Assembly: GCF_006438965.1 (NCBI RefSeq)
Contig: NZ_RCZM01000002.1
Span: 310,001-374,000, forward strand
Source of the DNA: Pedococcus bigeumensis
Lineage (GTDB): Bacteria > Actinomycetota > Actinomycetes > Actinomycetales > Dermatophilaceae
Reading direction: 5' to 3'
Length of the DNA stretch: 64,000 nucleotides
In this document: positions 55,624 to 64,000 of the stretch, in pieces
Layout: every line of letters starts with the position of its first letter
Numbering within the stretch: position 1 is the stretch's first letter
Notes under the pieces: model-generated
Told to the model about the DNA's origin: nothing
Databases searched by the model: none
What the model saw: only the letters and a program-made list of their open reading frames with translations
Translations under genes and position numbers: made by a program

Positions 55624-56159
55624 CGGGCCACCGCAGCCCGCAGACGGGCCTGTTCGGCGCGGGCGGCGTCCTGGAGCCGGTTGGTCGCGGCGCCCTGCCA
55701 CAGGTGGCAGATCGCAATGGCCAGGGCGTCGGCGGCATCGGCGGGCTTGGGCGCGGACTCCATCCGCAGGATCCGGGTGACCATGGCGGTCACCTGGGCC
55801 TTGTCGGCGCGACCGGAGCCCGTGACGGCTGCCTTGACCGAGGTCGGCGTGTGCAGCTCGACGGGCAGCCCCCTGCGGGCAGCGGCCAACAGCGGGATCG
55901 CCGAGGCCTGCATGGTGTGCATGACGCTGGCGACGTTGACGTCCGCGAACACCTGCTCCACGGCGATGGCGTCCGGCTGGAAACGGTCGAGCCAGGTGTC
56001 GAGCTCGGTCTGGAGGTAGAGCAGCCGCTCGGCCGTGGGCTCGGTGGCCGGTGACCGCACCACGCCGACGGCGATCAGGCGGACCTGGCGACCACGACCG
56101 CCCTCGACCACCCCGATGCCACACCGGGTCAGGCCGGGATCGACCCCGAGTACGCGCAC
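55620..56159 (-). CDS. ruvC: Crossover junction endodeoxyribonuclease RuvC
   Basis: About 179 residues. Catalytic acids: Asp in LGVDPGL, Glu in VEQVF, and the Asp pair in AADALAIA. It cuts Holliday junctions symmetrically. GTG 56159 is 10 nt after GGGAG and begins MRVLGVD; the frame upstream (to 56186) is not conserved. A LexA box lies 35 bp upstream. Confidence 0.95.
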   Translation of the reverse strand: MRVLGVDPGLTRCGIGVVEGGRGRQVRLIAVGVVRSPATEPTAERLLYLQTELDTWLDRFQPDAIAVEQVFADVNVASVMHTMQASAIPLLAAARRGLPVELHTPTSVKAAVTGSGRADKAQVTAMVTRILRMESAPKPADAADALAIAICHLWQGAATNRLQDAARAEQARLRAAVAR

Positions 56160-56193
56160 GACAGAAGCTCCCTCATATCCGACCAAGGCGTGT

Positions 56194-56209
56194 CCGAACA
56201 GGTGTTCGG
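56194..56209. promoter_or_regulatory. LexA/SOS box upstream of ruvC
   Basis: CCGAAC-AGGT-GTTCGG is a perfect 6-bp palindrome with a 4-bp spacer and contains CGAAC-N4-GTTCG, the known actinobacterial LexA core. It sits where the ruvC promoter should be, so the ruvCAB operon should be induced by DNA damage. Confidence 0.85.
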
Positions 56210-56258
56210 TTCAAACGCTACACACCGGTCCGCACCTGCCAGCGCAGCAACACGCCCT

Positions 56259-57020
56259 CTACTCGTCGTCATCCTCGAGCTCGGCGAGCACGTCGTCGCT
56301 GATGTCGCCGTTCGCGAACACGTCCTGCACGTCGTCGGAGTCCTCGAGCGCCTCGATGACGCGGATCATCTTGCGGGCACCGTCGGCGTCGAGCGGCACA
56401 CGCAGGTTGGGCACCCACGAGGCCTCGGCCGAGTCGTAGTCGATGCCGGCGTCCTGGATCGCCTTGCGGACGGCGACGAAGTCGCTCGCCTCGGAGATGA
56501 TCTCGAAGGCGTCCCCCAGGTCGTTGACCTCGTCGGCGCCAGCCTCGAGCACGACCTCGAGGATGTCGTCCTCGGTCTTGTCCCCCTTGGGAATCACGAC
56601 GACGCCCTTGCGGTCGAAGACGTAGGAGACCGAACCAGGGTCGGCCAGCTGTCCACCGTTACGGGTCAGGGCGGTGCGGACCTCGGCAGCCGCGCGGTTG
56701 CGGTTGTCGGTCAGGCACTCGATGAGGACCGCGACACCGCCGGGCGCGTAGCCCTCGTAGGTGATGGTCTCCCAGTCGGCGCCGCCGGCGGTCGCACCGG
56801 ACCCGCGCTTGACCGCGTTGTCGATGTTGTTGTTGGGGACCGAGGTCTTCTTGGCCTTCTGGATGGCGTCATAGAGCGTCGGGTTGCCGGTGACGTCACC
56901 GCCGCCGGTGCGCGCCGCGACCTCGATGTTCTTGATGAGCTTGGCGAAGAGCTTGCCCCGCTTCGCGTCGATGGCAGCCTTCTTGTGCTTCGTGGTTGCC
57001 CATTTGCTGTGGCCGCTCAT
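56259..57020 (-). CDS. yebC: YebC/PmpR family transcriptional regulator
   Basis: A 253-residue YebC protein. [22 protein letters not shown] opens it in the usual way (first residues SGHSKWA, then a basic stretch), followed by [32 protein letters not shown]. Members regulate transcription or aid translation. It overlaps pdxT by 4 bp and precedes ruvC, as in most actinobacteria. Confidence 0.95.
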   Translation of the reverse strand: MSGHSKWATTKHKKAAIDAKRGKLFAKLIKNIEVAARTGGGDVTGNPTLYDAIQKAKKTSVPNNNIDNAVKRGSGATAGGADWETITYEGYAPGGVAVLIECLTDNRNRAAAEVRTALTRNGGQLADPGSVSYVFDRKGVVVIPKGDKTEDDILEVVLEAGADEVNDLGDAFEIISEASDFVAVRKAIQDAGIDYDSAEASWVPNLRVPLDADGARKMIRVIEALEDSDDVQDVFANGDISDDVLAELEDDDE

Positions 57021-57625
57021 GCGTTGCCTCTCACGATCTCGACGAACAACTGGTGGAACCGGTGGTCACCGGTCACTTCCGGGTGGAAGGAGGTGGCCAT
57101 CACCGACCCCTGACGAACGGCGACGATCCTACCTGCGGCCGGACCGTCCTCGACGCGGGCCAGCACCTCGACGCCCTCGCCCACCTCCTCGACCCAGGGT
57201 GCACGGATGAACACGGCTCGCATCGGTGCCCCGCCGATGGCGCGGATGTGCAGGTCCTCCTCGAAGGAGTCGACCTGCCGACCGAAGGCGTTGCGGCGCA
57301 CCGTGATGTCCAGGCCGCCAAGGGTCTGCTGGTCTGGTCGGGCGTCGGCGATGCGGTCCGCGAGCATGATCATGCCCGCACAGGACCCGTATGCCGGCAT
57401 GCCGGCACCCAGCCTCGCGCGCAGCGGGTCGCGCAGCTCGAAGGCGCGGACCAGCTTGTCCATCGTCGTGGACTCCCCGCCCGGGATGATCAACGCGTCG
57501 ACCGCGTCCAGCTCGGAGGTGCGGCGCACGGTGGTGGCCCGCGCGCCCGCCTGCTCCACGGCATACAGGTGCTCTCGCACGTCGCCCTGGACGGCGAGGA
57601 CTCCAATGGTCGGCTGGGCGGTCAC
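57017..57625 (-). CDS. pdxT: Pyridoxal 5'-phosphate synthase glutaminase subunit PdxT
   Basis: A 202-residue class I glutaminase that supplies ammonia to PdxS. Catalytic Cys in YGSCAGMI near 80, and His-Glu in SFHPEVTGD near 180. [12 protein letters not shown] and PGGESTTM are family motifs. Separated from pdxS by two genes on the other strand. Confidence 0.95.
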   Translation of the reverse strand: MTAQPTIGVLAVQGDVREHLYAVEQAGARATTVRRTSELDAVDALIIPGGESTTMDKLVRAFELRDPLRARLGAGMPAYGSCAGMIMLADRIADARPDQQTLGGLDITVRRNAFGRQVDSFEEDLHIRAIGGAPMRAVFIRAPWVEEVGEGVEVLARVEDGPAAGRIVAVRQGSVMATSFHPEVTGDHRFHQLFVEIVRGNA

Positions 57626-57692
57626 GCCGGGAATGCTACGACCGGCCGGACAGCCACGACGCCCCGCCCCGCGCCCGACCTACAGTGGCGGC

Positions 57693-58208
57693 ATGAGTCA
57701 GGTCGTCGTCCGCGCGCGGAGCCCGCAGGACATCCCCGTGCTGGCGGACGTGCTCGCGGCGCAGCGGCTGCACTCGGGCTACCCGCAGAACTGGCCGCTG
57801 CCGTTTCCCGTCGAGGACTTCATCGCCCGCGCCGACGAGGACGCTGCGTGGACCGCGGAGCTCGACGGACGCGTGGTCGGGCACGTCGCGGTCTCGCGGG
57901 TGGAGCCGGGGTTGGAGGCCGACCTCTGGGTCGCCGGCAGCGGCAGGCCCCGCGAGGAGCTGGCCGCCGTAGCGGTGCTGTTCGTCGACCACACGGTGGC
58001 GGGTCGCGGCGTGGGCAAGGCGCTGCTCGGTACCGCTGTGGGCGCGATCCGCGCGTCGGGACGCACGCCCGTGCTCGACGTCGTGCAGGAGACCGCGTCA
58101 GCCGTCGAGCTCTACCGTCGCACCGGGTGGCAGGTGGTCGGCGCGGGCCGCCCCTGGTGGTTGCCGGCAGACCACCTCCCCGTGCTGTTCATGGTGCTAC
58201 CCGACTGA
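57693..58208 (+). CDS. GNAT family N-acetyltransferase
   Basis: A 171-residue acetyltransferase. The acetyl-CoA loop is VAGRGVGKALLGTAV near 113, with LFVDHTV before and ELYRRTGWQVVG after. Substrate unknown. A TACAGT -10 ends 6 nt before ATG (57681-57686), so the mRNA is probably leaderless. Confidence 0.88.
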   Translation: MSQVVVRARSPQDIPVLADVLAAQRLHSGYPQNWPLPFPVEDFIARADEDAAWTAELDGRVVGHVAVSRVEPGLEADLWVAGSGRPREELAAVAVLFVDHTVAGRGVGKALLGTAVGAIRASGRTPVLDVVQETASAVELYRRTGWQVVGAGRPWWLPADHLPVLFMVLPD

Positions 58209-58267
58209 TCCAGATCGGTGGCCCGGGGCCCTGACGACGGCCGGCTCCGCCCCGATAGGTTGCGGAC

Positions 58268-59503
58268 ATGACCGACCTCGCCGCCCGCGCCAAGGACCTC
58301 GACGCGCAGCACGCCCACACCGACCGTCGCAGCGCCTTCCGCATACCCGAGGGCGTGATCTACCTCGATGGCAACTCGCTCGGGGCGCTGTCGATCGCGG
58401 CCGCCGAGACGGCCGCCGACGTGGTGTCGCGGCAGTGGGGCGAGCAGCTCATCCGCGCCTGGAACGAGTCCGACTGGTGGGGAGCCCCGGAGCGGGTGGG
58501 TGACCGGATCGGCGAGCTGGTCGGGGCCGGTCCGGGCCAGGTCGTGGTGACCGACTCGACGTCGGTCAACCTGTTCAAGACGATCGTCGCCGCCTCGCGG
58601 ATGCGCCCGGGTCGCAGCACCGTGCTGACCGACCCCGACTCCTTCCCCACCGATGTCTACATCGCGCGGTCGGCCTGCGACCTGCTCGGTCTGACCCTCG
58701 AGCTGGTGCCCACGCCCGAGGCACCGGCGCGCATCGCCGAGCTCGGCGAGTCCCTCGCTCTCGCGGCCTACTCGCAGGTGGACTACCGCACCGGCGAGCA
58801 GTGGGACCTGCCCGCGCTCACCCGGGCCGCCCACGACGTCGGCGCCCTCATCTGCTGGGACCTGTGCCACTCGGCCGGTGCCATGCCTGTCGGGCTCGAC
58901 GAAGGAGGTGCCGATCTGGCCGTCGGCTGTGGCTACAAGTACCTGAGCGGGGGTCCCGGTGCGCCGGCCTTCATCTACGTCCGCGCCGAGCACCTCGCGG
59001 CCTTCGACAACCCCTTGGCCGGCTGGCAGGGCCACGCCAACCCGTTCGGGATGTCCACCGACTACGACCCCGCGGCCACGATCACCCGGGCCCGGGTCGG
59101 CACCGCTCCCCTGCTGAGCCTGCTCACGCTGGAAGGGGCGCTCACGGCATACGACGGGCTCTCGATCGAGGACGTGCGGGCCCGGTCGCTGTCGCTGACC
59201 GGTCTGTTCATCGAGGCGCTCGACGCCCTCGGCGTCGACCTGCCGATCGCGACCCCGCGCGAGGACGCCCGGCGCGGCTCGCAGGTGAGCCTGCGGCACC
59301 CCGAGGCGTATGCCGTGGTGCAGGCCCTCATCGCCCGCGGCGTCATCGGCGACTTCCGTGAGGTCGACATCGTGCGGCTCGGGTTCAGCCCGCTCTACCT
59401 GTCACACGCCGACGTCGTCGCGGCGGCCGAGCACGTGGCGGCGGTCCTCGAGGGGCGCGAGTTCGAGCGGGAGGAGTTCCGCACCCGCGGCCAGGTCACC
59501 TGA
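58268..59503 (+). CDS. kynU: Kynureninase
   Basis: A 411-residue PLP enzyme that cleaves kynurenine to anthranilate and alanine. YLDGNSLGALS near 33, WDLCHSAGAMPVGL near 198 and the PLP lysine in CGYKYLSGGPGAPAF near 220 are diagnostic. Other kynurenine-pathway genes are absent from this window. A TAGGTT -10 (58256-58261) ends 6 nt before ATG. Confidence 0.93.
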   Translation: MTDLAARAKDLDAQHAHTDRRSAFRIPEGVIYLDGNSLGALSIAAAETAADVVSRQWGEQLIRAWNESDWWGAPERVGDRIGELVGAGPGQVVVTDSTSVNLFKTIVAASRMRPGRSTVLTDPDSFPTDVYIARSACDLLGLTLELVPTPEAPARIAELGESLALAAYSQVDYRTGEQWDLPALTRAAHDVGALICWDLCHSAGAMPVGLDEGGADLAVGCGYKYLSGGPGAPAFIYVRAEHLAAFDNPLAGWQGHANPFGMSTDYDPAATITRARVGTAPLLSLLTLEGALTAYDGLSIEDVRARSLSLTGLFIEALDALGVDLPIATPREDARRGSQVSLRHPEAYAVVQALIARGVIGDFREVDIVRLGFSPLYLSHADVVAAAEHVAAVLEGREFEREEFRTRGQVT

Positions 59504-59516
59504 CGGGTGGTGTGAC

Positions 59517-59554
59517 AGAACGGCGCCGGGTGGTCGACCACCCGGCGCCGTTCT
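59517..59554. terminator. Perfect 38-bp palindrome between convergent kynU and pdxS
   Basis: The 38 bases from 59517 (AGAACGGCGCCGGGTGG) are fully self-complementary about a central TCGA. It lies between two stops and ends in TTCT on each side, so it should stop both transcripts. kynU ends 13 bp before it, pdxS 25 bp after. Confidence 0.92.
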
Positions 59555-59578
59555 CTAGTCAGCTGTGAGCTGGGGTGG

Positions 59579-60493
59579 TCACCAGCCGCGCTCGGAGAGC
59601 CGGTGCGGCTCCGGGATCTCGTCGACGTTGAGGCCGACCATCGCCTCACCGAGACCACGCGAGACCTTGGCGATCACGTCGGGGTCGTCGAAGAATGTGG
59701 TCGCCTTGACGATCGCCTCGGCGCGCTGGGCCGGGTTGCCGGACTTGAAGATGCCCGAACCGACGAACACGCCCTCGGCACCGAGCTGCATCATCATCGC
59801 GGCGTCGGCCGGGGTGGCGATGCCACCGGCGGTGAACAGCACGACCGGGAGCTTGCCGAGCTCGGCGACCTCCTTGACGAGGTCGTACGGGGCCTGGAGC
59901 TCCTTGGCCGCGACGTAGAGCTCGTCCTCGGGCAGACCCTGGAGCTTGCGGATCTGCTGGCGGATCTGGCGCATGTGGGTGGTGGCGTTGGAGACGTCAC
60001 CGGTGCCCGCCTCGCCCTTGGAGCGGATCATCGCCGCACCCTCGGTGATGCGGCGCAGGGCCTCGCCGAGGTTGGTCGCGCCACAGACGAAGGGAACCGT
60101 GAAGTTCCACTTGTCGATGTGGTTGGCGTAGTCGGCCGGGGTGAGCACCTCGGACTCGTCGATGTAGTCGACACCGAGGGACTGGAGCACCTGGGCCTCG
60201 ACGAAGTGGCCGATGCGCGCCTTGGCCATCACCGGGATCGACACGGCCGCGATGATGCCGTCGATCATGTCGGGGTCGGACATGCGGGACACGCCACCCT
60301 GGGCGCGGATGTCGGCGGGGACCCGCTCGAGGGCCATCACGGCGACGGCGCCGGCGTCCTCGGCGATCTTGGCCTGCTCGACGTTGACGACGTCCATGAT
60401 GACGCCGCCCTTGAGCATCTCGGCCATGCCGCGCTTGACGCGGGACGTGCCGGTGGTGGGCTGCGAGTCGGGGGTGGTGCTCTCGGCGGACAT
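59579..60493 (-). CDS. pdxS: Pyridoxal 5'-phosphate synthase subunit PdxS
   Basis: A 304-residue TIM-barrel that builds PLP from ribose 5-phosphate, glyceraldehyde 3-phosphate and ammonia. [17 protein letters not shown] near 21, [15 protein letters not shown] near 84 (with the Schiff-base Lys), and a late [22 protein letters not shown] block. It pairs with PdxT. Confidence 0.97.
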   Translation of the reverse strand: MSAESTTPDSQPTTGTSRVKRGMAEMLKGGVIMDVVNVEQAKIAEDAGAVAVMALERVPADIRAQGGVSRMSDPDMIDGIIAAVSIPVMAKARIGHFVEAQVLQSLGVDYIDESEVLTPADYANHIDKWNFTVPFVCGATNLGEALRRITEGAAMIRSKGEAGTGDVSNATTHMRQIRQQIRKLQGLPEDELYVAAKELQAPYDLVKEVAELGKLPVVLFTAGGIATPADAAMMMQLGAEGVFVGSGIFKSGNPAQRAEAIVKATTFFDDPDVIAKVSRGLGEAMVGLNVDEIPEPHRLSERGW

Positions 60494-60620
60494 GGCGGAC
60501 CTACTCCAGATCTGTTCAGGGCGCAGCGCAGGGGACGCGCTTCAGGCCCAATCTTAGTTGGTATGCCGCGTGCCCCCGACTGCGGCCAAGTCCAGCCCCG
60601 CTGTGGCCCGGATTGGCGGC

Positions 60621-60773
60621 GACTTGTTGCGGCCTGCCCGTCACCAGGCCTCTAATTCGGCCGCGTCGTGACCACCACGCGGCAACAAGTCGGAAGGCAG
60701 GGCGACTTGTTGCGTTCCGCCCGTCACCAGGCCCCGATTCCGCCACGCCGTGACCAGCAGACGGCAACAAGTC
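60621..60773. repeat. Tandem pair of ~70-nt palindromic elements, locus 2
   Basis: Copies at 60621-60691 (71 nt) and 60704-60773 (70 nt). Each is GACTTGTTGC, 9 nt, GTCAC, 22-23 nt, GTGAC, 9 nt, GCAACAAGTC. The inner and outer arms can pair with a 9x9 internal loop. The same family as 17563-17714. They occupy the spacer between the LemA-like gene and pdxS, together with an octamer at 60561. Confidence 0.88.
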
Positions 60774-60792
60774 GGGAGGGAGGGGGCCGAGG

Positions 60793-61380
60793 TCAGTCGC
60801 GGACGGCGGGGGGCAGCTCGTCGTCGAACTCGACGGTGCGAGGCAGGTCGGCGTGCCCGGCGAGGCGGAACCAGCGGACCACCCACTTGCGCCGGACCCG
60901 TTGCACGTCGGTGACGGCGTCGTTGAGGAAACGCCGGGCCAGCTGCACCCGGACACCGGCCGCCTCGACCCGCTGCAGGCTGCTGGACCCGAGCGCGTCG
61001 GCCTCGCCGCCGCGCAGGTCTGCGACGACGTCTGCCGTGAGGGCCGCCTGCAGGGACTCGGTCAGGTCGCTCTCGAGCACCTCACGGGCACCGAAGCTCT
61101 GGCCGTCGAGGAGGTCGTCCTCGAGGGCACGTTCGTTGTGGGCTTCGAGGGACTCGGACGCCGCAGCAGCGAGCATCAGCGCACTCGCGGGATCGAGAGC
61201 GCCCGAGTTGGCCAGCTCGAGGGTCGCCTCGGCACGGCGGACCAGCTGGGCGTCGAGTGCGGACAGGGCCCCCTCGGCGCGGGTGTGCAGTCGGTCCAGC
61301 CGGGCCGCGCTGTAGGACAGGTACCACGCGACACCGAGCAGCAGGGCAACGACCACGACGCCCCAGGTCAGTGAGTCCAT
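60793..61380 (-). CDS. LemA-like membrane protein
   Basis: A 195-residue protein. One N-terminal membrane segment (LTWGVVVVALLLGVAWYLSY) then a helical domain: RLHTRAEGALSALDAQLVRR and ARRFLNDAV match the LemA pattern. Function unknown. Its start overlaps the last base of pimA, so it belongs to the PI-mannoside operon. Confidence 0.75.
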   Translation of the reverse strand: MDSLTWGVVVVALLLGVAWYLSYSAARLDRLHTRAEGALSALDAQLVRRAEATLELANSGALDPASALMLAAAASESLEAHNERALEDDLLDGQSFGAREVLESDLTESLQAALTADVVADLRGGEADALGSSSLQRVEAAGVRVQLARRFLNDAVTDVQRVRRKWVVRWFRLAGHADLPRTVEFDDELPPAVRD

Positions 61381-62567
61381 CAGTCATCACCTCCTCGGCG
61401 GCCGCGCAGCAACCGCGTCCACCTGGTGTCGGCGGCCGGATCCGACCGCGCGTCCTCAGAGCCGTGGGTGACCGTGTCGTAGACCGCCATGACGTCCTCG
61501 GCGACCACCGACCAGTCGAACACCCAGGCCCGACGGTGTCCAGCCTCGCCGAGCCGCTCGCGCTCCCCCCGGTCGGCGAGCAGGCGGAGCAGCTGTCGAG
61601 CCAGGTCGGCCCCGTCCTCGTTGGCGAAGGTCGCACCGGCCTGACCCCCGTCGAGGACACGGACGAAGGCCGGCAGGTTGCTCGCCACGACCGGTGCGCC
61701 TGCACTCATCGCCTCGACCAGCACGATGCCGAAGCTCTCTCCCCCGGTGTGCGGCGCGACGTAGAGGTCGACCGATGACAACAGCACTGCCTTGTCCTCG
61801 TCGCTGACCATCCCGAGGAACTCGGTGGCGGCAGCGACAGCCGGGTCGAGCCGTTCGCGTGCAGCCTCGACGTCGCCGGGCCCAGCGACGAGTACGCGCG
61901 CGCCCGGGTGCTTGGCGAGCACCGCGGGCATGGCGGCCGCGAGCACCGGCAGACCCTTGCGTGGTTCGTCGATCCGCCCGAGGAACGCGATGGTGGGTGC
62001 CGACTCGGTGCCCGTCCACTTCTCCGCGGGGACGGCGTCGGCGAACCGGGAGACGTTGACGCCGTTGGGGATGACGACGGCGTCGCCGCCGAGGTGGGTC
62101 GTGACGGTGCGTCGCGCGTCCTCCGACACGGCGATCCGCCCGTTGATCTTCTCCAGGCTCGGCCGCAGCAGCGGGTAGGCCGCCTGCATCGCTCGCGACC
62201 GCAGGTTCGAGGTGTGGAAGGTCGCGACGACCGGCCCCTCAGCCGACCAGAGGGCGAGCAGCGCGATGCTGGGGGTGACCGGCTCGTGGATGTGGACGAC
62301 GTCGAAGTCGCCGGCCTCCAGCCAGCGGCCAACCCGCGCGGCGGTCAGCGGGCCGAAGTTCAGCCGGGCCACCGAGCCGTTGTAGCGCACCGGAACCGCT
62401 CGGCCGACGGACTCGACGTAGGACGGCAGCGGGGTGTCCTCGTCGGCGGGAGCAAGGACGGACGCGTGGTGCCCCTGCCCCAGGAAGTGCTCGGCCAGGT
62501 CACGGACGTGGAACTGCACTCCCCCGGGGACGTCGAAGGAGTAGGGACAGACGATGCCGATCCTCAC
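61380..62567 (-). CDS. pimA: Phosphatidylinositol mannosyltransferase PimA-like
   Basis: A 395-residue GT-B glycosyltransferase (GT4). N-terminal MRIGIVCPYSFDVPGGVQ-type start with donor-side GGVQFHV, HIHEPVTPS near 93; GRIDEPRKG near 195, and the EX7E motif GESFGIVLVEAM near 275. In actinobacteria it adds the first mannose to phosphatidylinositol at the membrane. Lies between patA and the LemA-like gene. Confidence 0.92.
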   Translation of the reverse strand: MRIGIVCPYSFDVPGGVQFHVRDLAEHFLGQGHHASVLAPADEDTPLPSYVESVGRAVPVRYNGSVARLNFGPLTAARVGRWLEAGDFDVVHIHEPVTPSIALLALWSAEGPVVATFHTSNLRSRAMQAAYPLLRPSLEKINGRIAVSEDARRTVTTHLGGDAVVIPNGVNVSRFADAVPAEKWTGTESAPTIAFLGRIDEPRKGLPVLAAAMPAVLAKHPGARVLVAGPGDVEAARERLDPAVAAATEFLGMVSDEDKAVLLSSVDLYVAPHTGGESFGIVLVEAMSAGAPVVASNLPAFVRVLDGGQAGATFANEDGADLARQLLRLLADRGERERLGEAGHRRAWVFDWSVVAEDVMAVYDTVTHGSEDARSDPAADTRWTRLLRGRRGGDD

Positions 62568-63544
62568 GGCCAGCTCCCCTTTGCCCGGTCAGGGCGCGAG
62601 GTCCGCTCGGCCCCCTGCGACTGTTCAGCCCGCGGTTCGAGGTCGTCGAGGAAGACCCGCTGCAGCATGTGCCAGTCGGCGGTGTGCGCCCCGATCGTGG
62701 AGCCGAGAGCGTCCGCGCACTGCTGGGTCATCGCCACGGCCTTGGTCCGGGTCGTGCCCGACGACGGCACCTCGACCCGGTCGTGCCAGGTGATGACGAT
62801 GCGGTGCTTCCAGCTCGACCCCTCGACGCGCTCGTAGTGGATCGATACCGGGTGCAGTGCGGCACCGGTGGCCAGCGACAGCGCAGCCGGACCGGCGGCC
62901 ATCTTCGTGCGATGGCCGCACAGGTCCACCTCGACGCCCCGGTCGGTCAGGTCGCGGTCGGCCAGCAGCGGCATCAGCACCGGCTTGGTGAGGTGCCCGC
63001 GCAGCTGCGCGAAGACGTCCCCACCGCCGGTCAACGGCAGGATCGTCATGCCGAGCGACTCCCGGAAGGCGAGGAACTCGGCATACACCTCCTCAGGCTT
63101 GAGGCGCTCGGCGACGGTGACGACGGGGCCGATCGCCTTGGTGCCCCAGGCGCCGGCGAGGTCCCAGTTGCCGAGGTGACCGAGGAAGCACACCACGGGC
63201 CGCCCGGCGGCGAGCTCGGCGCGGACCGGTCCGTCGCCCACCACCCGGACCGACGCGGCGATCTGCTCCTGGGACCGGTCCGGGAGCCGGAAGGCTTCGC
63301 AGTAGTACCGCAGGTACGAACGCATCCCCTCACGCACCAGGGCGTCCAGGTCCCGGGATGACAGTTCGGGACGCACCTTGGCGTAGTTGCTGCGCAGCCG
63401 CTGCACCCCCTTGCCACCGCGGGCCACCGTGAGGTCGGCGATCTGCTCGAAGACGGTGTATGCCGTGCGCTCGGGCAGCCGTCGAACGGTGCCCCACCCG
63501 AGGCGGTAGCCGCTGACGGCGATGTGGTCGCCGAAGCCGGTCAC
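62564..63544 (-). CDS. Phosphatidylinositol mannoside acyltransferase (PatA-like)
   Basis: A 326-residue LpxL/HtrB-type acyltransferase. CFLGHLGNWDLAG near 117 carries the H-x4-D-like His. VLMPLLADRDLTDRG near 190 follows. It should acylate the mannose of PI-mannosides. GTG 63544; overlaps pimA by 4 bp. Gene order pgsA-patA-pimA matches mycobacteria. Confidence 0.9.
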   Translation of the reverse strand: MTGFGDHIAVSGYRLGWGTVRRLPERTAYTVFEQIADLTVARGGKGVQRLRSNYAKVRPELSSRDLDALVREGMRSYLRYYCEAFRLPDRSQEQIAASVRVVGDGPVRAELAAGRPVVCFLGHLGNWDLAGAWGTKAIGPVVTVAERLKPEEVYAEFLAFRESLGMTILPLTGGGDVFAQLRGHLTKPVLMPLLADRDLTDRGVEVDLCGHRTKMAAGPAALSLATGAALHPVSIHYERVEGSSWKHRIVITWHDRVEVPSSGTTRTKAVAMTQQCADALGSTIGAHTADWHMLQRVFLDDLEPRAEQSQGAERTSRPDRAKGSWP

Positions 63545-63557
63545 GACGCGAGCCCGC

Positions 63558-64000
63558 TCAGGAGGCTTCGACCAGGGCCTGCCGACGCACGAGCAGCATG
63601 CGCTGGAACACCGTGACGAGGCTGGCGACGGCGAGCAGGGCGAGAACGATGGTGAGGACGACCTCGGGCAGGCCCAGGCCCACCAGCCCGGTGATCACCA
63701 GGACGGCCACGAGGCGGTCGGCACGCTCGGCGATCCCGACGTTGGCGGTGAAGCCCAGTCCCTCGGCGCGGGCCTTGGCGTAGGACACGACGCTGCCGAG
63801 GATCAGGCAGGCCAGGGCCAGCCCGGCCATCAGGAAGTCGTCGCCGCGCCCGGCATACCAGAGCACGAGGCCCCCGAAGATGGCCGAGTCGCCGACCCGG
63901 TCGAGGGTCGAGTCGAGGTAGGCGCCCCACTTGCCGGACCGACCGGACATCCGCGCCATGACGCCGTCCACCGTGTCCGAGAAGACGAACAGGGTGATGA
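63558..64000 (-). CDS. pgsA1: CDP-diacylglycerol-inositol phosphatidyltransferase, 5' end off the window
   Basis: The C-terminal ~147 residues of a CDP-alcohol phosphatidyltransferase. The catalytic motif is SDTVDGVMARM then GAYLDSTLDRVGD, close to the D-x2-DG-x2-AR-x8-G-x3-D-x3-D consensus. Three membrane segments follow. By context it makes phosphatidylinositol phosphate for pimA and patA. The start lies beyond 64000. Confidence 0.9.
   Translation of the reverse strand, partial: ITLFVFSDTVDGVMARMSGRSGKWGAYLDSTLDRVGDSAIFGGLVLWYAGRGDDFLMAGLALACLILGSVVSYAKARAEGLGFTANVGIAERADRLVAVLVITGLVGLGLPEVVLTIVLALLAVASLVTVFQRMLLVRRQALVEAS

Overview
This window is 64 kb of very GC-rich chromosomal DNA from an actinobacterium. 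Three things point there: genes for phosphatidylinositol mannosides (pimA, a PatA-type acyltransferase and a PI synthase fragment), a GarA/FtsR/GcvH neighbourhood, and actinobacterial gene order in several blocks (ruvC-ruvA-ruvB-yajC-secD-secF-apt-relA and xerD-parA-scpA-scpB-rluB-tyrA-cmk-plsC-der). I judge Micrococcales, possibly the Intrasporangiaceae, most likely. That placement rests on gene content and was not tested. There is no rRNA, CRISPR array, prophage or recognisable insertion sequence. No gene-free stretch exceeds 300 bases; the largest (60494-60792) holds two palindromic repeats.

Layout. 0-7 kb: an MFS transporter fused to a cyclic-nucleotide-binding domain; tdh-kbl (threonine to glycine); a DHFR-like gene; a coupled phzF-DUF1697-osmC operon; a phosphatase. 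7-12 kb: accessory DNA with a RES/Xre-type toxin-antitoxin pair, three overlapping genes for small exported proteins, and a polytopic membrane protein. 12-18 kb: a GCS2-family ligase and sbcD-sbcC. 18-24 kb: gcvP under a glycine riboswitch, two MerR regulators, a bifunctional nuclease, garA and gcvH. 24-27 kb: the DUF881-sbp-DUF881-pgsA-like operon. 27-32 kb: small genes, a frameshifted alcohol dehydrogenase, decayed fragments and tRNA-Pro(GGG). 32-41 kb: a housekeeping run on the minus strand (der to xerD). 41-47 kb: malQ, hisS, an MBL hydrolase, a cyclophilin and a DUF349 protein. 47-56 kb: relA, apt, secF, secD, yajC and ruvBAC. 56-64 kb: yebC, pdxT, a GNAT gene and kynU on the opposite strand, pdxS, a LemA-like gene and the PI-mannoside genes, running off the right edge.

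How the genes fit together. tdh/kbl make glycine, and gcvP/gcvH degrade it when the riboswitch senses it. GarA (2-oxoglutarate metabolism) and FtsR (division) sit in the same block. ruvC has a clean LexA/SOS box. Several genes have a TAnnnT -10 hexamer ending 6-8 nt before the start codon and no ribosome binding site, so leaderless transcription looks common.

Two sequence-level signals are not explained by the genes. (1) The octamer GTATGCCG (or its complement CGGCATAC) occurs 46 times by eye, roughly 20 times what base composition predicts. It appears in both orientations, in all reading frames and in intergenic DNA, sometimes as inverted pairs forming hairpins. This resembles the behaviour of DNA-uptake sequences in other bacteria. 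(2) A family of about 70-nt palindromic elements with arms GACTTGTTGC/GCAACAAGTC occurs as tandem pairs at two loci 43 kb apart.
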